From contig CAVFAY010000004.1 in the NCBI GenBank assembly GCA_963620595.1, positions 65,965 to 129,964 of the forward strand: a DNA stretch of 64,000 nucleotides, in the 5' to 3' direction. Below are positions 16,966 to 24,187 of the stretch, in pieces (within the stretch, counting starts at the first letter, position 1; every line of letters begins with the position of its first letter). The DNA is from Butyricicoccus_A sp963620595 (lineage in GTDB: Bacteria; Bacillota; Clostridia; Oscillospirales; Butyricicoccaceae). The position numbers were made by a program, and so were the translations under genes. Under the pieces are notes generated by a model, which was not told the DNA's origin, ran no database searches, and worked only from the letters and a program-made list of their open reading frames with translations.

Positions 16966-17188
16966 CAGCATAAGACTGAGACTGAAGAGCCGGCATTTGA
17001 TGAAGGTGATGTATTCCGAATTGCTGTGCTGTTAGATGAGCTTGGGTGGGAAAGAAGAAGAAAATCCCACCCAAGGTGGGGCTGTTCTCAACCAAGCTAC
17101 GCAAAATCCCACCCAAGATGACTGGGTGGCTGATCAATCCACCACCCAGTCAGTTACCCCCAGTCTGCCACCCAGACCACCCAATCCA
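16966..17188 (+). pseudogene. remnant of an AlbA/ATP-binding (COG2865-like) protein
   Basis: Read in one frame, 16966-17050 gives QHKTETEEPAFDEGDVFRIA, resembling the C-terminal EEGDVFR-type segment of COG2865 ATP-binding proteins. After a frame change, about 17080-17188 gives NQATQNPTQDDWVAD then QSTTQSVTPSLPPRP. This recalls the TTQ-rich tails of the same proteins. No start, core or stop of a complete gene remains. The recurring CCCACCCA motif comes from this tail. It is a decayed C-terminus next to the hairpin repeat. Confidence 0.45.
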
Positions 17189-17278
17189 AGCCTGAATTTA
17201 GCTTTTAACTCTGCTATTGCATCATAACATAAAAAGAGTTATAATACAGAAAATGAGTTATGAAATGAGGGGCGACCA

Positions 17279-18238
17279 ATGGATTACATTGATAAGACTC
17301 TGGGCATAAAAGTTGTTTATGAGGATACCGAAACTGGGCATTATCCGAATTTTATCAGCACAAGATATCGCTTGCAAATGGTATCTTTGGAAGGTCAAAA
17401 AGCAATTTTTCTTTATCCCAAGACAGAATTGGAGCAGATTGAAACGCTAAAAAAACACATTGATCGAATACGAACCAATGAGAAGCTGCCGGTTGTGTTA
17501 ATCCTGAATGAACTTACTTTTCGTCAGAAGGAATATTTGATTCGGGAAAAAATACCGTTTGTTGTGGAGGGAAAGCAGATTTATTTACCTTTCATGGCTG
17601 TGTATTTGCAGGAACGCTGCGATGCTGAAAAAAAGTCTCGTGAGGAAATTCTTCCTTCGGCGCAAATGCTTTTTCTTCGCTTCCTTTATCTTGGAGCACA
17701 GGAATTGCCGATGAGCCAAGCTGCAAAAGATCTGAATCTGACACCGATGTCGATATCGAGAGCGGCAAGACAGCTTGCAGAAATGAAGCTTTTAAGCGTT
17801 AGAAAAGATGGCGTTCAAAAGATTTTGTTTTCCAGCGAGACCCCGGAATTGCTGTTTCAAAAAGCAAAAGGCAAACTGCTGAATCCTGTAAAAAGGACTG
17901 TTTACGTCTCTGGTGAATTGGTTGACACAGGACTTTTGAAGAGCGGATATTCGGCTCTGGCGGAATACTCCATGTTGAATACGCCAAATGTTCAGTGCTT
18001 TGCATCGGATACAATTTCTGGATGGCAGAAAAGCGCGGCGAATACACTTCAGGATTCCAAAACTCAGGTTGCTGTAGAGCTGTGGAGATATGATCCGAAG
18101 AAATTAGCAGATGGCAAAACAGTTGATGTGCTCTCTCTTGCATTGTCTTTGGAAGATGATCGGGATGAACGCGTGGAGGAGGCTGTAGAAGAAATGCTGG
18201 GAAATTTATGGAGGCAAATAGATGGTCACAGGGATTGA
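17279..18238 (+). CDS. winged-helix antitoxin-like partner of an AbiEii/AbiGii-type toxin
   Basis: 319 residues, weak GAGGGG upstream. No domain is recognisable in the first 125 residues. At about 129-185 there is a MarR-like winged helix (MSQAAKDLNLTPMSISRAARQLAEMKLL). The C-terminal third is unassigned but contains GYSALAEYSMLNTP. It overlaps the nucleotidyltransferase gene by 17 bases, the arrangement of type IV toxin-antitoxin pairs, so an antitoxin/repressor role is likely. It is not similar by eye to the AbiEi protein at 15280. A TATAAT-like box lies about 40 bases upstream. Confidence 0.6.
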   Translation: MDYIDKTLGIKVVYEDTETGHYPNFISTRYRLQMVSLEGQKAIFLYPKTELEQIETLKKHIDRIRTNEKLPVVLILNELTFRQKEYLIREKIPFVVEGKQIYLPFMAVYLQERCDAEKKSREEILPSAQMLFLRFLYLGAQELPMSQAAKDLNLTPMSISRAARQLAEMKLLSVRKDGVQKILFSSETPELLFQKAKGKLLNPVKRTVYVSGELVDTGLLKSGYSALAEYSMLNTPNVQCFASDTISGWQKSAANTLQDSKTQVAVELWRYDPKKLADGKTVDVLSLALSLEDDRDERVEEAVEEMLGNLWRQIDGHRD

Positions 18239-18980
18239 AAGTTTCAAAGAATGGTTCAAAGGAAATGAAGAACAGTATGCCATAATCGGCGGAACAGCAT
18301 GTGATATCCTGATGACGGAAGAAGGACTCGATTTCAGAGCAACAAAGGATATCGATCTGGTTTTGATCATAGAAGCGATTGATGCTGAGTTTGGAAGAAA
18401 ATTTTGGGAATATGTAAAACAGGCTGGATACGAGCACTGCAACAGAAGCTCTGGAATGCCGGAGTTTTATCGCTTTAGTCATCCGGCTTCTAAACTATAT
18501 CCGACAATGATTGAACTGTTTACACGAAAACTGGATGCGATTCAGCTTCCGGAGGATGCAGTGTTAACTCCGCTGCCTATAGACGAAGATATATCAAGTC
18601 TTTCCGCAATTCTTTTGGATGACAACTACTATGAGTTTCTGAAAATGGGCAGGACTATTGTTGACGGCATTGCCGTCCTTGATGCAGCTTATCTGATTCC
18701 ATTCAAAGCAAAGGCTTGGATGGACTTAACGGATCGCAAGGCAGCCGGAGAACATGTTGACGGAAAGAATATTCGGAAACATAAAAATGATGTATTTCGA
18801 CTGACAGAATTGCTTGAACCGACAGCACGAATTGCGGCGCCACAAAGCGTTTACGCGGATATGCAGGAATTTGTCCGCAGGATGGAAAACGAGAGTGTTG
18901 ATGTGAAGCAGTTGGGATTGGCAGGCAGAACGAAGGAAGAAATTCTGAATGAAATCAAAGACATGTATCTGGAAAAATAA
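18222..18980 (+). CDS. nucleotidyltransferase, AbiEii/AbiGii toxin family
   Basis: 252 residues with GGAGG 7 bases before the ATG, inside the end of the upstream gene. The catalytic motif is AIIGGTACDILM then FRATKDIDLVLII (about residues 22-50), the GG/T-x-D-x-D core. LIPFKAKAWMDLTDRKAAGE and KHKNDVFRLTELL match the helical half of the family. Predicted to be the toxin of the pair, acting on RNA ends or proteins by nucleotide transfer. Hairpin repeat C lies 60 bases downstream. Confidence 0.75.
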   Translation: MVTGIESFKEWFKGNEEQYAIIGGTACDILMTEEGLDFRATKDIDLVLIIEAIDAEFGRKFWEYVKQAGYEHCNRSSGMPEFYRFSHPASKLYPTMIELFTRKLDAIQLPEDAVLTPLPIDEDISSLSAILLDDNYYEFLKMGRTIVDGIAVLDAAYLIPFKAKAWMDLTDRKAAGEHVDGKNIRKHKNDVFRLTELLEPTARIAAPQSVYADMQEFVRRMENESVDVKQLGLAGRTKEEILNEIKDMYLEK

Positions 18981-19040
18981 TAAGCAGTGCGCTGAGTATC
19001 TTAACGAAGTCGCTGTGATAATCAAATGTTGGCATCACTT

Positions 19041-19091
19041 ACATAGCGGACAGTTGCTCGCTCCTCTTCTGGAAGCGGCTGCCCGCTATGT
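19041..19091. repeat. cassette-flanking hairpin repeat, copy C
   Basis: ACATAGCGGACAGTTGCTCG and GGCTGCCCGCTATGT form the hairpin, followed by TTTTGTTCAGCATAA as in copy B. It closes the second toxin-antitoxin cassette. The 330 bases after it hold no gene that I can support. Confidence 0.8.
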
Positions 19092-19425
19092 TTTTGTTCA
19101 GCATAACCCTGAGTAGAAGTCCGTTTTTCGGAGAGGGACTTACACTGAGACTTATGTCGGGCAAAAAATATCAGTCTCATGCTGAGATGCCCTGAAAAGG
19201 CGGTGAATAGCGGTGAAATCCGCTCAAAACGGCTGCAACGGAGATGAATTTCCGCGTCTCGGAGCCATCGGATGCTTCCGGGACCGGCCAATCTGGAAAT
19301 ACAGCAGCAGATCACGGAATACTCCGGAGTTGCTCTCGCTAAGCCCGGCTAAGAAGGATTTGAATTCGACAGCGACCCTTTTCCCGTTCTTAGAAAAAAC
19401 TAAGATTAAGCTAAAGGACGACTAC

Positions 19426-19533
19426 CGACAAGGCAGGACAGTTAGAGACAGAAACCGACAGGAATCGACTCGGACACTTAAAAAGGTCCCGCATTCAGCG
19501 ACAAATACCGACACAGAGCGACAAGAAGCGACA
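19426..19533. promoter_or_regulatory. 10-bp-phased CGACA array beside the attachment site
   Basis: CGACA or a one-base variant starts at 19426, 19436, 19446, 19456 and 19466, then perfect CGACA starts at 19499, 19509, 19519 and 19529. The spacing is exactly one helical turn, so all copies in each block face the same side of the DNA. The last copy is 14 bases from the tRNA fragment. Position and phasing suit arm-type binding sites for the integrase or an excisionase. No promoter is obvious. Confidence 0.6.
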
Positions 19534-19546
19534 GCAAGGTGTCTTG

Positions 19547-19591
19547 CTCCTAAGCGGCAGGTCGGAGGTTCGACTCCTCTCAGGGACACCA
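19547..19591 (+). other. attachment site: 3' half of tRNA-Arg(CCT)
   Basis: From the anticodon loop CTCCTAA (19547-19553) onward a tRNA 3' half is complete: anticodon stem GCGGC, variable AGGTC, T-arm GGAGG-TTCGACT-CCTCT, acceptor CAGGGAC, discriminator A and encoded CCA. The bases before it (GTGTCTTG) cannot pair to complete the anticodon stem, and no D-arm exists, so this is not a working gene. Identity starting in the anticodon loop is typical for tyrosine recombinases that insert into tRNA genes. The intact copy should start with GTCCCTG and lie left of the window. Confidence 0.85.
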
Positions 19592-19625
19592 AAAGCCCGA
19601 AGGCAGAATTTGCCTTCGGGCTTTT
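19591..19625 (+). terminator. native terminator of the tRNA-Arg gene
   Basis: AAAAGCCCGAAGGCA and TGCCTTCGGGCTTTT are perfect arms around GAATT, starting at the last base of the CCA. It marks return to the chromosomal side. Confidence 0.85.
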
Positions 19626-19729
19626 CCGTTTCTCGGATTCGCTTGCAGCATTTCAGATGTTTGACTGCGCCGATTGACCGAAAAATACAAAATGTGTTAC
19701 GATGGAACAAAATAGGAGTGTTTACTGTG

Positions 19730-20593
19730 ATGAACCGCATGTTGTCCACTGGTATGTTTCTTGTAGCGATTGTATTTTTTGCGATACAACTCATTGATTT
19801 CCTGCGCCATAAACAGGAGACGGAAAAAGAACATGTTCCGTTGATCCCACTGATTCTCATCGAGGCGCTGACATGGTTTCTCGGTACGTTTGGTGTGTCG
19901 GATGGTGCCATCAATATGGTAGCATATCGCGGACTGCATGTGTCAGATACGAGAAGACTGCCGGGAACGATGCTGGTCGGCGCGATGGTGCCGCTTGCTA
20001 TCATGTCCGTGAGCTATTTGAACGCCGTAGAATTTTCTATGCGAACACTGCTCGTGCTCATCGTTGTGCAGGCAGTTGGCGGCCTTGTCGGCGCATCTCT
20101 GGTAAAAAAGCTCCCGATTCAGACTGTTCGTTTGATTATGGCGCTGGCACTGCTGGCAACTGCAGGGATTATTCTCTCGCGCACATACATATTTCATGTA
20201 GAAGGCGGCAGTGCGGTTGGATTAACTGGTGTTCGGCTGGTCATTGCGGCGATATTGCTGGCGGTGACAGAGGCACTGACGATGATCGGCTTTGGCAATA
20301 TGACACCAAACCTCTGTATTTTGCTGGCACTTGGTATGCATCCGCTCTCTGTGTACCCGATTGTCATGACCGCAAACACCATAGGTGGATTGATCGGCTG
20401 TGTTCGGTTTATTCAGGACGGCATGTATGTGCGTAAGGCGGCACTGATAGAAGCCACCGCCGGACTTGTCGGCGTACTGCTTGCGGTGCGGCTGGTTACG
20501 AGCATGAATTCCGGTTTGCTGCAGCTGTTGATGATTGTGCTGATGGCATATAGTTCAGTGAGTCTGTTGCGCGAATATCGGAAGAATAAATAG
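19730..20593 (+). CDS. TSUP-family (TauE/SafE-like) membrane transporter
   Basis: 287 residues with 8 or so hydrophobic helices. Repeated glycine-rich motifs (ALTWFLGTFGVSDGAINMVAY; VTEALTMIGFGNMTPNLCIL) mark the two halves of the duplicated TauE/SafE fold. AGGAG lies 8 bases before a GTG at 19727 and 11 before the ATG at 19730; either may be used. Relatives export or import sulfite, sulfoacetate or similar organic acids; the substrate here cannot be told. It is the first chromosomal gene after the island and has no close operon partner. Confidence 0.75.
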   Translation: MNRMLSTGMFLVAIVFFAIQLIDFLRHKQETEKEHVPLIPLILIEALTWFLGTFGVSDGAINMVAYRGLHVSDTRRLPGTMLVGAMVPLAIMSVSYLNAVEFSMRTLLVLIVVQAVGGLVGASLVKKLPIQTVRLIMALALLATAGIILSRTYIFHVEGGSAVGLTGVRLVIAAILLAVTEALTMIGFGNMTPNLCILLALGMHPLSVYPIVMTANTIGGLIGCVRFIQDGMYVRKAALIEATAGLVGVLLAVRLVTSMNSGLLQLLMIVLMAYSSVSLLREYRKNK

Positions 20594-20645
20594 ATTGCCT
20601 TTGCACACAATATGTACTATAATTGTCTTGCAAGGAGGTGGCGCT

Positions 20646-20897
20646 ATGGATACAAATATGACGTTCCGCATGGATTCAGAGGTGAAATCACAAATGGCCA
20701 CGATTTGTGCTCAGCTTGGGATGACACCTTCTACAGCATTCAATGTTTTTGCCAATGCTTTTGTTCGAGCAAAGGGTATGCCATTTCCGGTGACAATTCA
20801 GGAGCCTGAAAACGCAGTGACGCGGGAGAAAATGCTATCTGATACAGAACAGCTGCTTTCAGATTTTGCCGTTGATTATAAGAGGATGGCAGAATGA
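20646..20897 (+). CDS. RelB/DinJ-family antitoxin
   Basis: 83 residues with AAGGAGGTG upstream. The ribbon-helix-helix N-terminus is typical: NMTFRMDSEVKSQMATICAQ, LGMTPSTAFNVFANAFVRAKG, then PFPV. The C-terminal 30 residues would wrap the toxin. Its stop overlaps the start of the Doc gene by 4 bases (ATGA). DinJ-type antitoxins usually pair with YafQ/RelE toxins, so pairing with Doc is unusual. Confidence 0.85.
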   Translation: MDTNMTFRMDSEVKSQMATICAQLGMTPSTAFNVFANAFVRAKGMPFPVTIQEPENAVTREKMLSDTEQLLSDFAVDYKRMAE

Positions 20898-21271
20898 TTT
20901 GGGTTAAAACAGAAGATGTGATTTTCATTCATCGTAGGATTATCCAATCGACAGGAGGCATTGATGGACTTCGAGATCGTGCTGGGTTGGAGGCAGCAAT
21001 TGCCGCTCCGCTTCAGTCGTTTGCCGGACAAGATTTTTTTCCATCTGATGTTGAAAAGATTGCTCGATTAGGATATGGACTTGCTGCAAATCATGCATTT
21101 CTTGATGGGAACAAGCGAATTGGAGCAATGATGACGCAACTTCTGTTGAAATGGAATAGATATCAGCTAAAACTCCGGCAAGGAGAACTGGCAGATATGT
21201 TTATTTCAATCGCAGATGGAAATTCCGGTGAAGAAGAGCTGTTGGCGTGGATTCAAAACCATATAGACTAA
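20894..21271 (+). CDS. doc: Doc-family (Fic-fold) death-on-curing toxin
   Basis: 125 residues. The active-site motif NHAFLDGNKRIGAMM corresponds to the Doc version of the Fic motif (HxFx-D/N-x-NKR), which phosphorylates elongation factor Tu and stops translation. GGIDGLRDRAGLEAAIAAPLQ at the N-terminus is also typical. Length equals that of phage P1 Doc. Translation is coupled to the DinJ-like antitoxin. Confidence 0.88.
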   Translation: MIWVKTEDVIFIHRRIIQSTGGIDGLRDRAGLEAAIAAPLQSFAGQDFFPSDVEKIARLGYGLAANHAFLDGNKRIGAMMTQLLLKWNRYQLKLRQGELADMFISIADGNSGEEELLAWIQNHID

Positions 21272-21307
21272 CTATATGAGTAAATCAAAAAATAAATAAA
21301 ATACCAA

Positions 21308-21344
21308 GAGCCGGAAGGCGGGAGAACATCCCGTTTTCCGGCTC
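21308..21344. terminator. hairpin after the DinJ-Doc operon
   Basis: GAGCCGGAA and TTCCGGCTC arms with an inner CGGGAGAACATCCCG stem. There is no long T-run, but the position between convergent genes suits a terminator. Confidence 0.5.
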
Positions 21345-21374
21345 CTACTACTTGATAACGGTTCGTACAGATCT

Positions 21375-21434
21375 CTGCCTTCCTCTTTGAGGAAGGTGGC
21401 GCGGCGTAAGCCGTGACGGAAGGAGCAGCACACG
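21375..21434. repeat. dispersed repeat family 1, copy 1 (reverse orientation)
   Basis: CTTCCTCTTTGAGGAAGG, then GCGTAAGCCGTGACGGAAGG and AGCAGCAC. The reverse complement recurs at 27526-27590 and 39113-39170, in non-coding DNA each time. It looks like a REP- or MITE-type palindromic repeat. Confidence 0.8.
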
Positions 21435-21450
21435 AACAAATCTGTATCAA

Positions 21451-21488
21451 AGCCCTACCTGATTCGTTCGGTGCGTCAAGGTAGGTTT
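21451..21488. terminator. bidirectional hairpin
   Basis: CCCTACCT and AGGTAGG arms, with TTTTATTG on the + side and a short T-run on the - side. It ends the SDR gene, which stops at 21488. Confidence 0.5.
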
Positions 21489-22243
21489 TATTGTTTTCCT
21501 TTTTGAATGCCGTGCACGATGCGCAGCAGCGGCTTTTCCGGCAGCAGGCGGGAGAAGGTCGTGCCCAGCTTGGTAGAAATGCCGGGGATGATGAGCAGCT
21601 TTCCGGCGAGTGTTTGGCGCACGGCGATGCGGGCAACGCGGCGGCTGTCCATCGCCTTGACAGAAAATTTGCTAATGCCAGCGGCGGCATTAAATTCTGT
21701 ATCAACGGGACCGGGGCACAGGCAGCTTATGGTCACATGACTGCCCGCGGTGCGCAGCTCTTCATAAATCGCTTCGCTCAGGCGAACCACATAGTTTTTG
21801 GATGCATAATAGGTAGACAGCATCGGGCCTGCCAGAAAACCGGCAGAGGATGCAACGTTTAAGATTCTGCCGGAATCCTGCCGCATGAAATCGCGCAAAA
21901 ATAGTTTAGTTAAAATGTGTACGGCGCGAATATTTACATCAATCATTTCCATCTCGCGGTCCAGCTCCGTGGAACAGAAATCGCCAAACAAACCAAAGCC
22001 TGCGGCATTGACGAGCAGGGAAACACCCTGTGCGCGTGTCTGCTCATGCAGCCAAATACAGTTTTCTTTTTTCGAGACATCGCAGACATAAATGCGGCAT
22101 GGCGTTTGCAGTTCCTTGGCGAGTGCCTCCAATCGATCTCGGCGGCGGGCAGCGAGCAGCAGCCGCCAGCCCTGTCGGCTGAGTTCGCGGGCAATATCGC
22201 GCCCGATGCCGGAGGACGCACCGGTAATCAGCGCTGTTTTCAT
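21488..22243 (-). CDS. short-chain dehydrogenase/reductase (SDR) family protein
   Basis: 251 residues. Classical SDR with TGASSGIGRDIA (cofactor binding, residues 7-18), NAAG, a catalytic Ser in NVASSAGF and YYASK (Tyr and Lys), then LCPGPVDTEF. The basic residues after the glycine motif (RRRDRLEAL) suggest NADP(H). The substrate is unknown. It is transcribed alone, convergent to the toxin-antitoxin pair and divergent from hrcA. Confidence 0.88.
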   Translation of the reverse strand: MKTALITGASSGIGRDIARELSRQGWRLLLAARRRDRLEALAKELQTPCRIYVCDVSKKENCIWLHEQTRAQGVSLLVNAAGFGLFGDFCSTELDREMEMIDVNIRAVHILTKLFLRDFMRQDSGRILNVASSAGFLAGPMLSTYYASKNYVVRLSEAIYEELRTAGSHVTISCLCPGPVDTEFNAAAGISKFSVKAMDSRRVARIAVRQTLAGKLLIIPGISTKLGTTFSRLLPEKPLLRIVHGIQKGKQ

Positions 22244-22416
22244 GGGAAATCCCTTCTTTCAAAAATCAAATCCTGCCTACAGTATAGCATAAATATAGTA
22301 GGTGTGCATCGGTTGTATATTTGACGAAAAGACGGTGCAAAACTATGTGCAAAACAGTCAATATTTCGCTGGATATGGAATTCACAAATTATTCACAGAA
22401 AAAATGACGCTTTTTC

Positions 22417-22476
22417 TTGACAACGGGAAAACAGGGTGCTATCTTATATTTAGCACTCAGAGAGGTTGAGTGCTAA
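22417..22476 (+). promoter_or_regulatory. heat-shock promoter with CIRCE operator
   Basis: TTGACA (22417-22422), a 17-base spacer and TATCTT (22440-22445) form the promoter. A perfect CIRCE element follows: TTAGCACTC (22450-22458), nine bases, GAGTGCTAA (22468-22476). HrcA bound here represses the operon that encodes it. Confidence 0.95.
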
Positions 22477-22531
22477 CACTCGAAACAAGACAGTGCCAAG
22501 GCATCCCGGAGCACTTCAGGAGGTGGAGACC

Positions 22532-23578
22532 GTGGAGCTATCCGCACGAAAGAAATTGATTTTAAAAACTGTCATCAACGACTATATCCGCACGGCGGAG
22601 CCGGTTGGCTCCAAGGCGCTCGCAAGTCGTCCGGAGCTGCGCTTCTCCTCCGCCACCATCCGCAACGAGATGAGTGAGCTGGAAGAGATGGGCTATCTCG
22701 AAAAACCGCATACCTCCGCCGGACGCATCCCGTCCCCCGCAGGTTATCGGCTGTACGTCGATGAGCTGATGGGACGAACGGATTTGAGCGTGGCGGATGT
22801 AGACCGCATCAACTCAGTCATGAAACTCAAGGTCAAAGAACTTGACCGCATGGTTTCAGAAGCCGGTAAGCTGATCTCGAACCTGACCGATTACACGACG
22901 CTCGCTGTCACACCGTATATGCAGCGCGTGACCATCCGAAAGTTCCAGATTATCGCCGTCAGCCCGCTGGATTTTGTCATCGTCGTTGTCACAGACAGCG
23001 GCGTGGTCAAAAACAAGATGCTGCGCACGGCAACGCCGGTCACGGCAGAGGAAGCAGAGCTGCTCACGTATGTACTCAATCAGACGCTGACCAACATTCC
23101 GATTGACGCGATTACCCCGCAGCGATTTGATATTGTCCGTCGGGCAGCTGGTGTGACCGCTCTGCTGGAGCTGGTTTCCCAGTTCTTAGATGAGGTCATC
23201 GAAGAGTTCAGCAGTCAAAAGGTATTTTTACAAGGTGCTTCTAAGCTGCTGGCGTATCCAGAGTATCAGGACGCCCACAAGGCGCAGGAACTTCTGGATT
23301 ACATCTCGGATGAGAGCCATGTACCGGCACTTCGGACGTTTACCCGCGACATCAATGGTGTGCGCATCACAATCGGTCCGGAAAACGGCACCGATGGTCC
23401 GCTGCAAAATGCCAGTATGGTCTATGCGACCTACAACATTGGCAGCATGGGACGCGGCCTGATCGGCATTGTGGGTCCGACCCGTATGGATTACGCAAAG
23501 CTGTCCGCACGACTCGCACTGTTCTCCAAGGGTCTGAATCGATTGATCTCGGAGACATTCTTTGATGACGAACAATAG
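22532..23578 (+). CDS. hrcA: heat-inducible transcription repressor HrcA
   Basis: 348 residues. AGGAGGTGG favours the GTG at 22532 (VELSARKKLILKTVINDYI); an upstream frame reaching into the CIRCE element is not credible. The N-terminal winged helix contains GSKALASRPELRFSSATIRN and MGYLEKPHTSAGRIPSPAGY. The C-terminal part contains GMGRGLIGIVGPTRMDYAKL-like family sequence. It represses the operon at CIRCE and needs GroEL for activity. First gene of hrcA-grpE-dnaK-dnaJ. Confidence 0.97.
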   Translation: MELSARKKLILKTVINDYIRTAEPVGSKALASRPELRFSSATIRNEMSELEEMGYLEKPHTSAGRIPSPAGYRLYVDELMGRTDLSVADVDRINSVMKLKVKELDRMVSEAGKLISNLTDYTTLAVTPYMQRVTIRKFQIIAVSPLDFVIVVVTDSGVVKNKMLRTATPVTAEEAELLTYVLNQTLTNIPIDAITPQRFDIVRRAAGVTALLELVSQFLDEVIEEFSSQKVFLQGASKLLAYPEYQDAHKAQELLDYISDESHVPALRTFTRDINGVRITIGPENGTDGPLQNASMVYATYNIGSMGRGLIGIVGPTRMDYAKLSARLALFSKGLNRLISETFFDDEQ

Positions 23579-23588
23579 GAGGAAGACC

Positions 23589-24143
23589 ATGAATACCAAT
23601 GAGAACAAGCAGGAGACCGCTGAGCAGGAAAATGCACAGGCGGAAGAAGCGGTAAAGACCGAGGAAACTGCTGAAGATACAGCCGCTGCTTCGCAGGAGG
23701 AGTCGACAGAAGAAAAGCTGCAAAAGCAGCTGGATGAGCTGAATGACCGCTATATGCGCATGGCAGCAGAATACGATAACTACCGTAAGCGCATCGCAAA
23801 AGAGCGCGACATGATCCGCTCTGAGGCAACCGGCAAGGCGCTGAGTGCCATTTTACCGATCTACGATAATTTGGAACGTGCTCTTGCGCAGGAAACCGCA
23901 GATACGGAATATAAAAAGGGCGTGGAAATGACCGCTAGACAGTTTGAATCCGCGCTGGATTCGCTCGGCGTAGAGATTATCTCTGCAGAGCCGGGCACCG
24001 AATTCGACCCGACCGTTCACAATGCAGTGATGCACATGGAGGATGAGTCGCTGGGAGAAAACTGTATCGCAGAGTGCTTCCAGAAGGGCTTCCGCCACGG
24101 CGACAAAGTCATCCGCACCGCAATGGTCAAGGTCGCAAACTAA
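23589..24143 (+). CDS. grpE: nucleotide exchange factor GrpE
   Basis: 184 residues from the ATG at 23589 (AGGAGGA upstream, 10 bases after hrcA). A 55-residue Glu/Ala-rich disordered N-terminus is followed by a coiled coil (LDELNDRYMRMAAEYDNYRK) and the beta domain with GVEIISAEPGTEFDPTVHNA and GFRHGDKVIRTAMVKVAN. It releases ADP from DnaK. Confidence 0.96.
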   Translation: MNTNENKQETAEQENAQAEEAVKTEETAEDTAAASQEESTEEKLQKQLDELNDRYMRMAAEYDNYRKRIAKERDMIRSEATGKALSAILPIYDNLERALAQETADTEYKKGVEMTARQFESALDSLGVEIISAEPGTEFDPTVHNAVMHMEDESLGENCIAECFQKGFRHGDKVIRTAMVKVAN

Positions 24144-24187
24144 TTTATCTTTGTAAAACATTATCTTTGATATAGGAGGAACATATC

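Larger units (their letters stand above)
1..19591. mobile_element. right part of a tRNA-Arg-integrated genomic island
   Basis: The right boundary is a 3' half of a tRNA-Arg(CCT) gene at 19547-19591, directly followed by a perfect terminator. Inside are a tyrosine recombinase (13522-14928), excisionase-like HTH proteins, XRE repressors, a lone toxin, two AbiE-like pairs and a putative restriction-type operon. This is typical cargo of integrative elements. Because the tRNA fragment carries the native terminator, the chromosome resumes to its right. The intact tRNA should therefore lie at the left end, outside the window. No conjugation or replication genes are visible here, so whether the element is conjugative cannot be judged. 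Confidence 0.75.

Noticed and set aside
17040..17190. CCCACCCA repeats as a CRISPR-like array
   Set aside because: Spacing is irregular and the repeats are short; they fit the Pro/Thr-rich tail of a decayed protein. No CRISPR array or cas gene is seen anywhere in the window.
15137..19091. integron attC sites for the three hairpin repeats
   Set aside because: The hairpins lack the attC R and L box layout and no integron integrase is present; the integrase here is of the tRNA-targeting type.
19547..19591. complete tRNA gene
   Set aside because: No D-arm or 5' acceptor; bases before the anticodon loop cannot pair, so only the 3' half is present.
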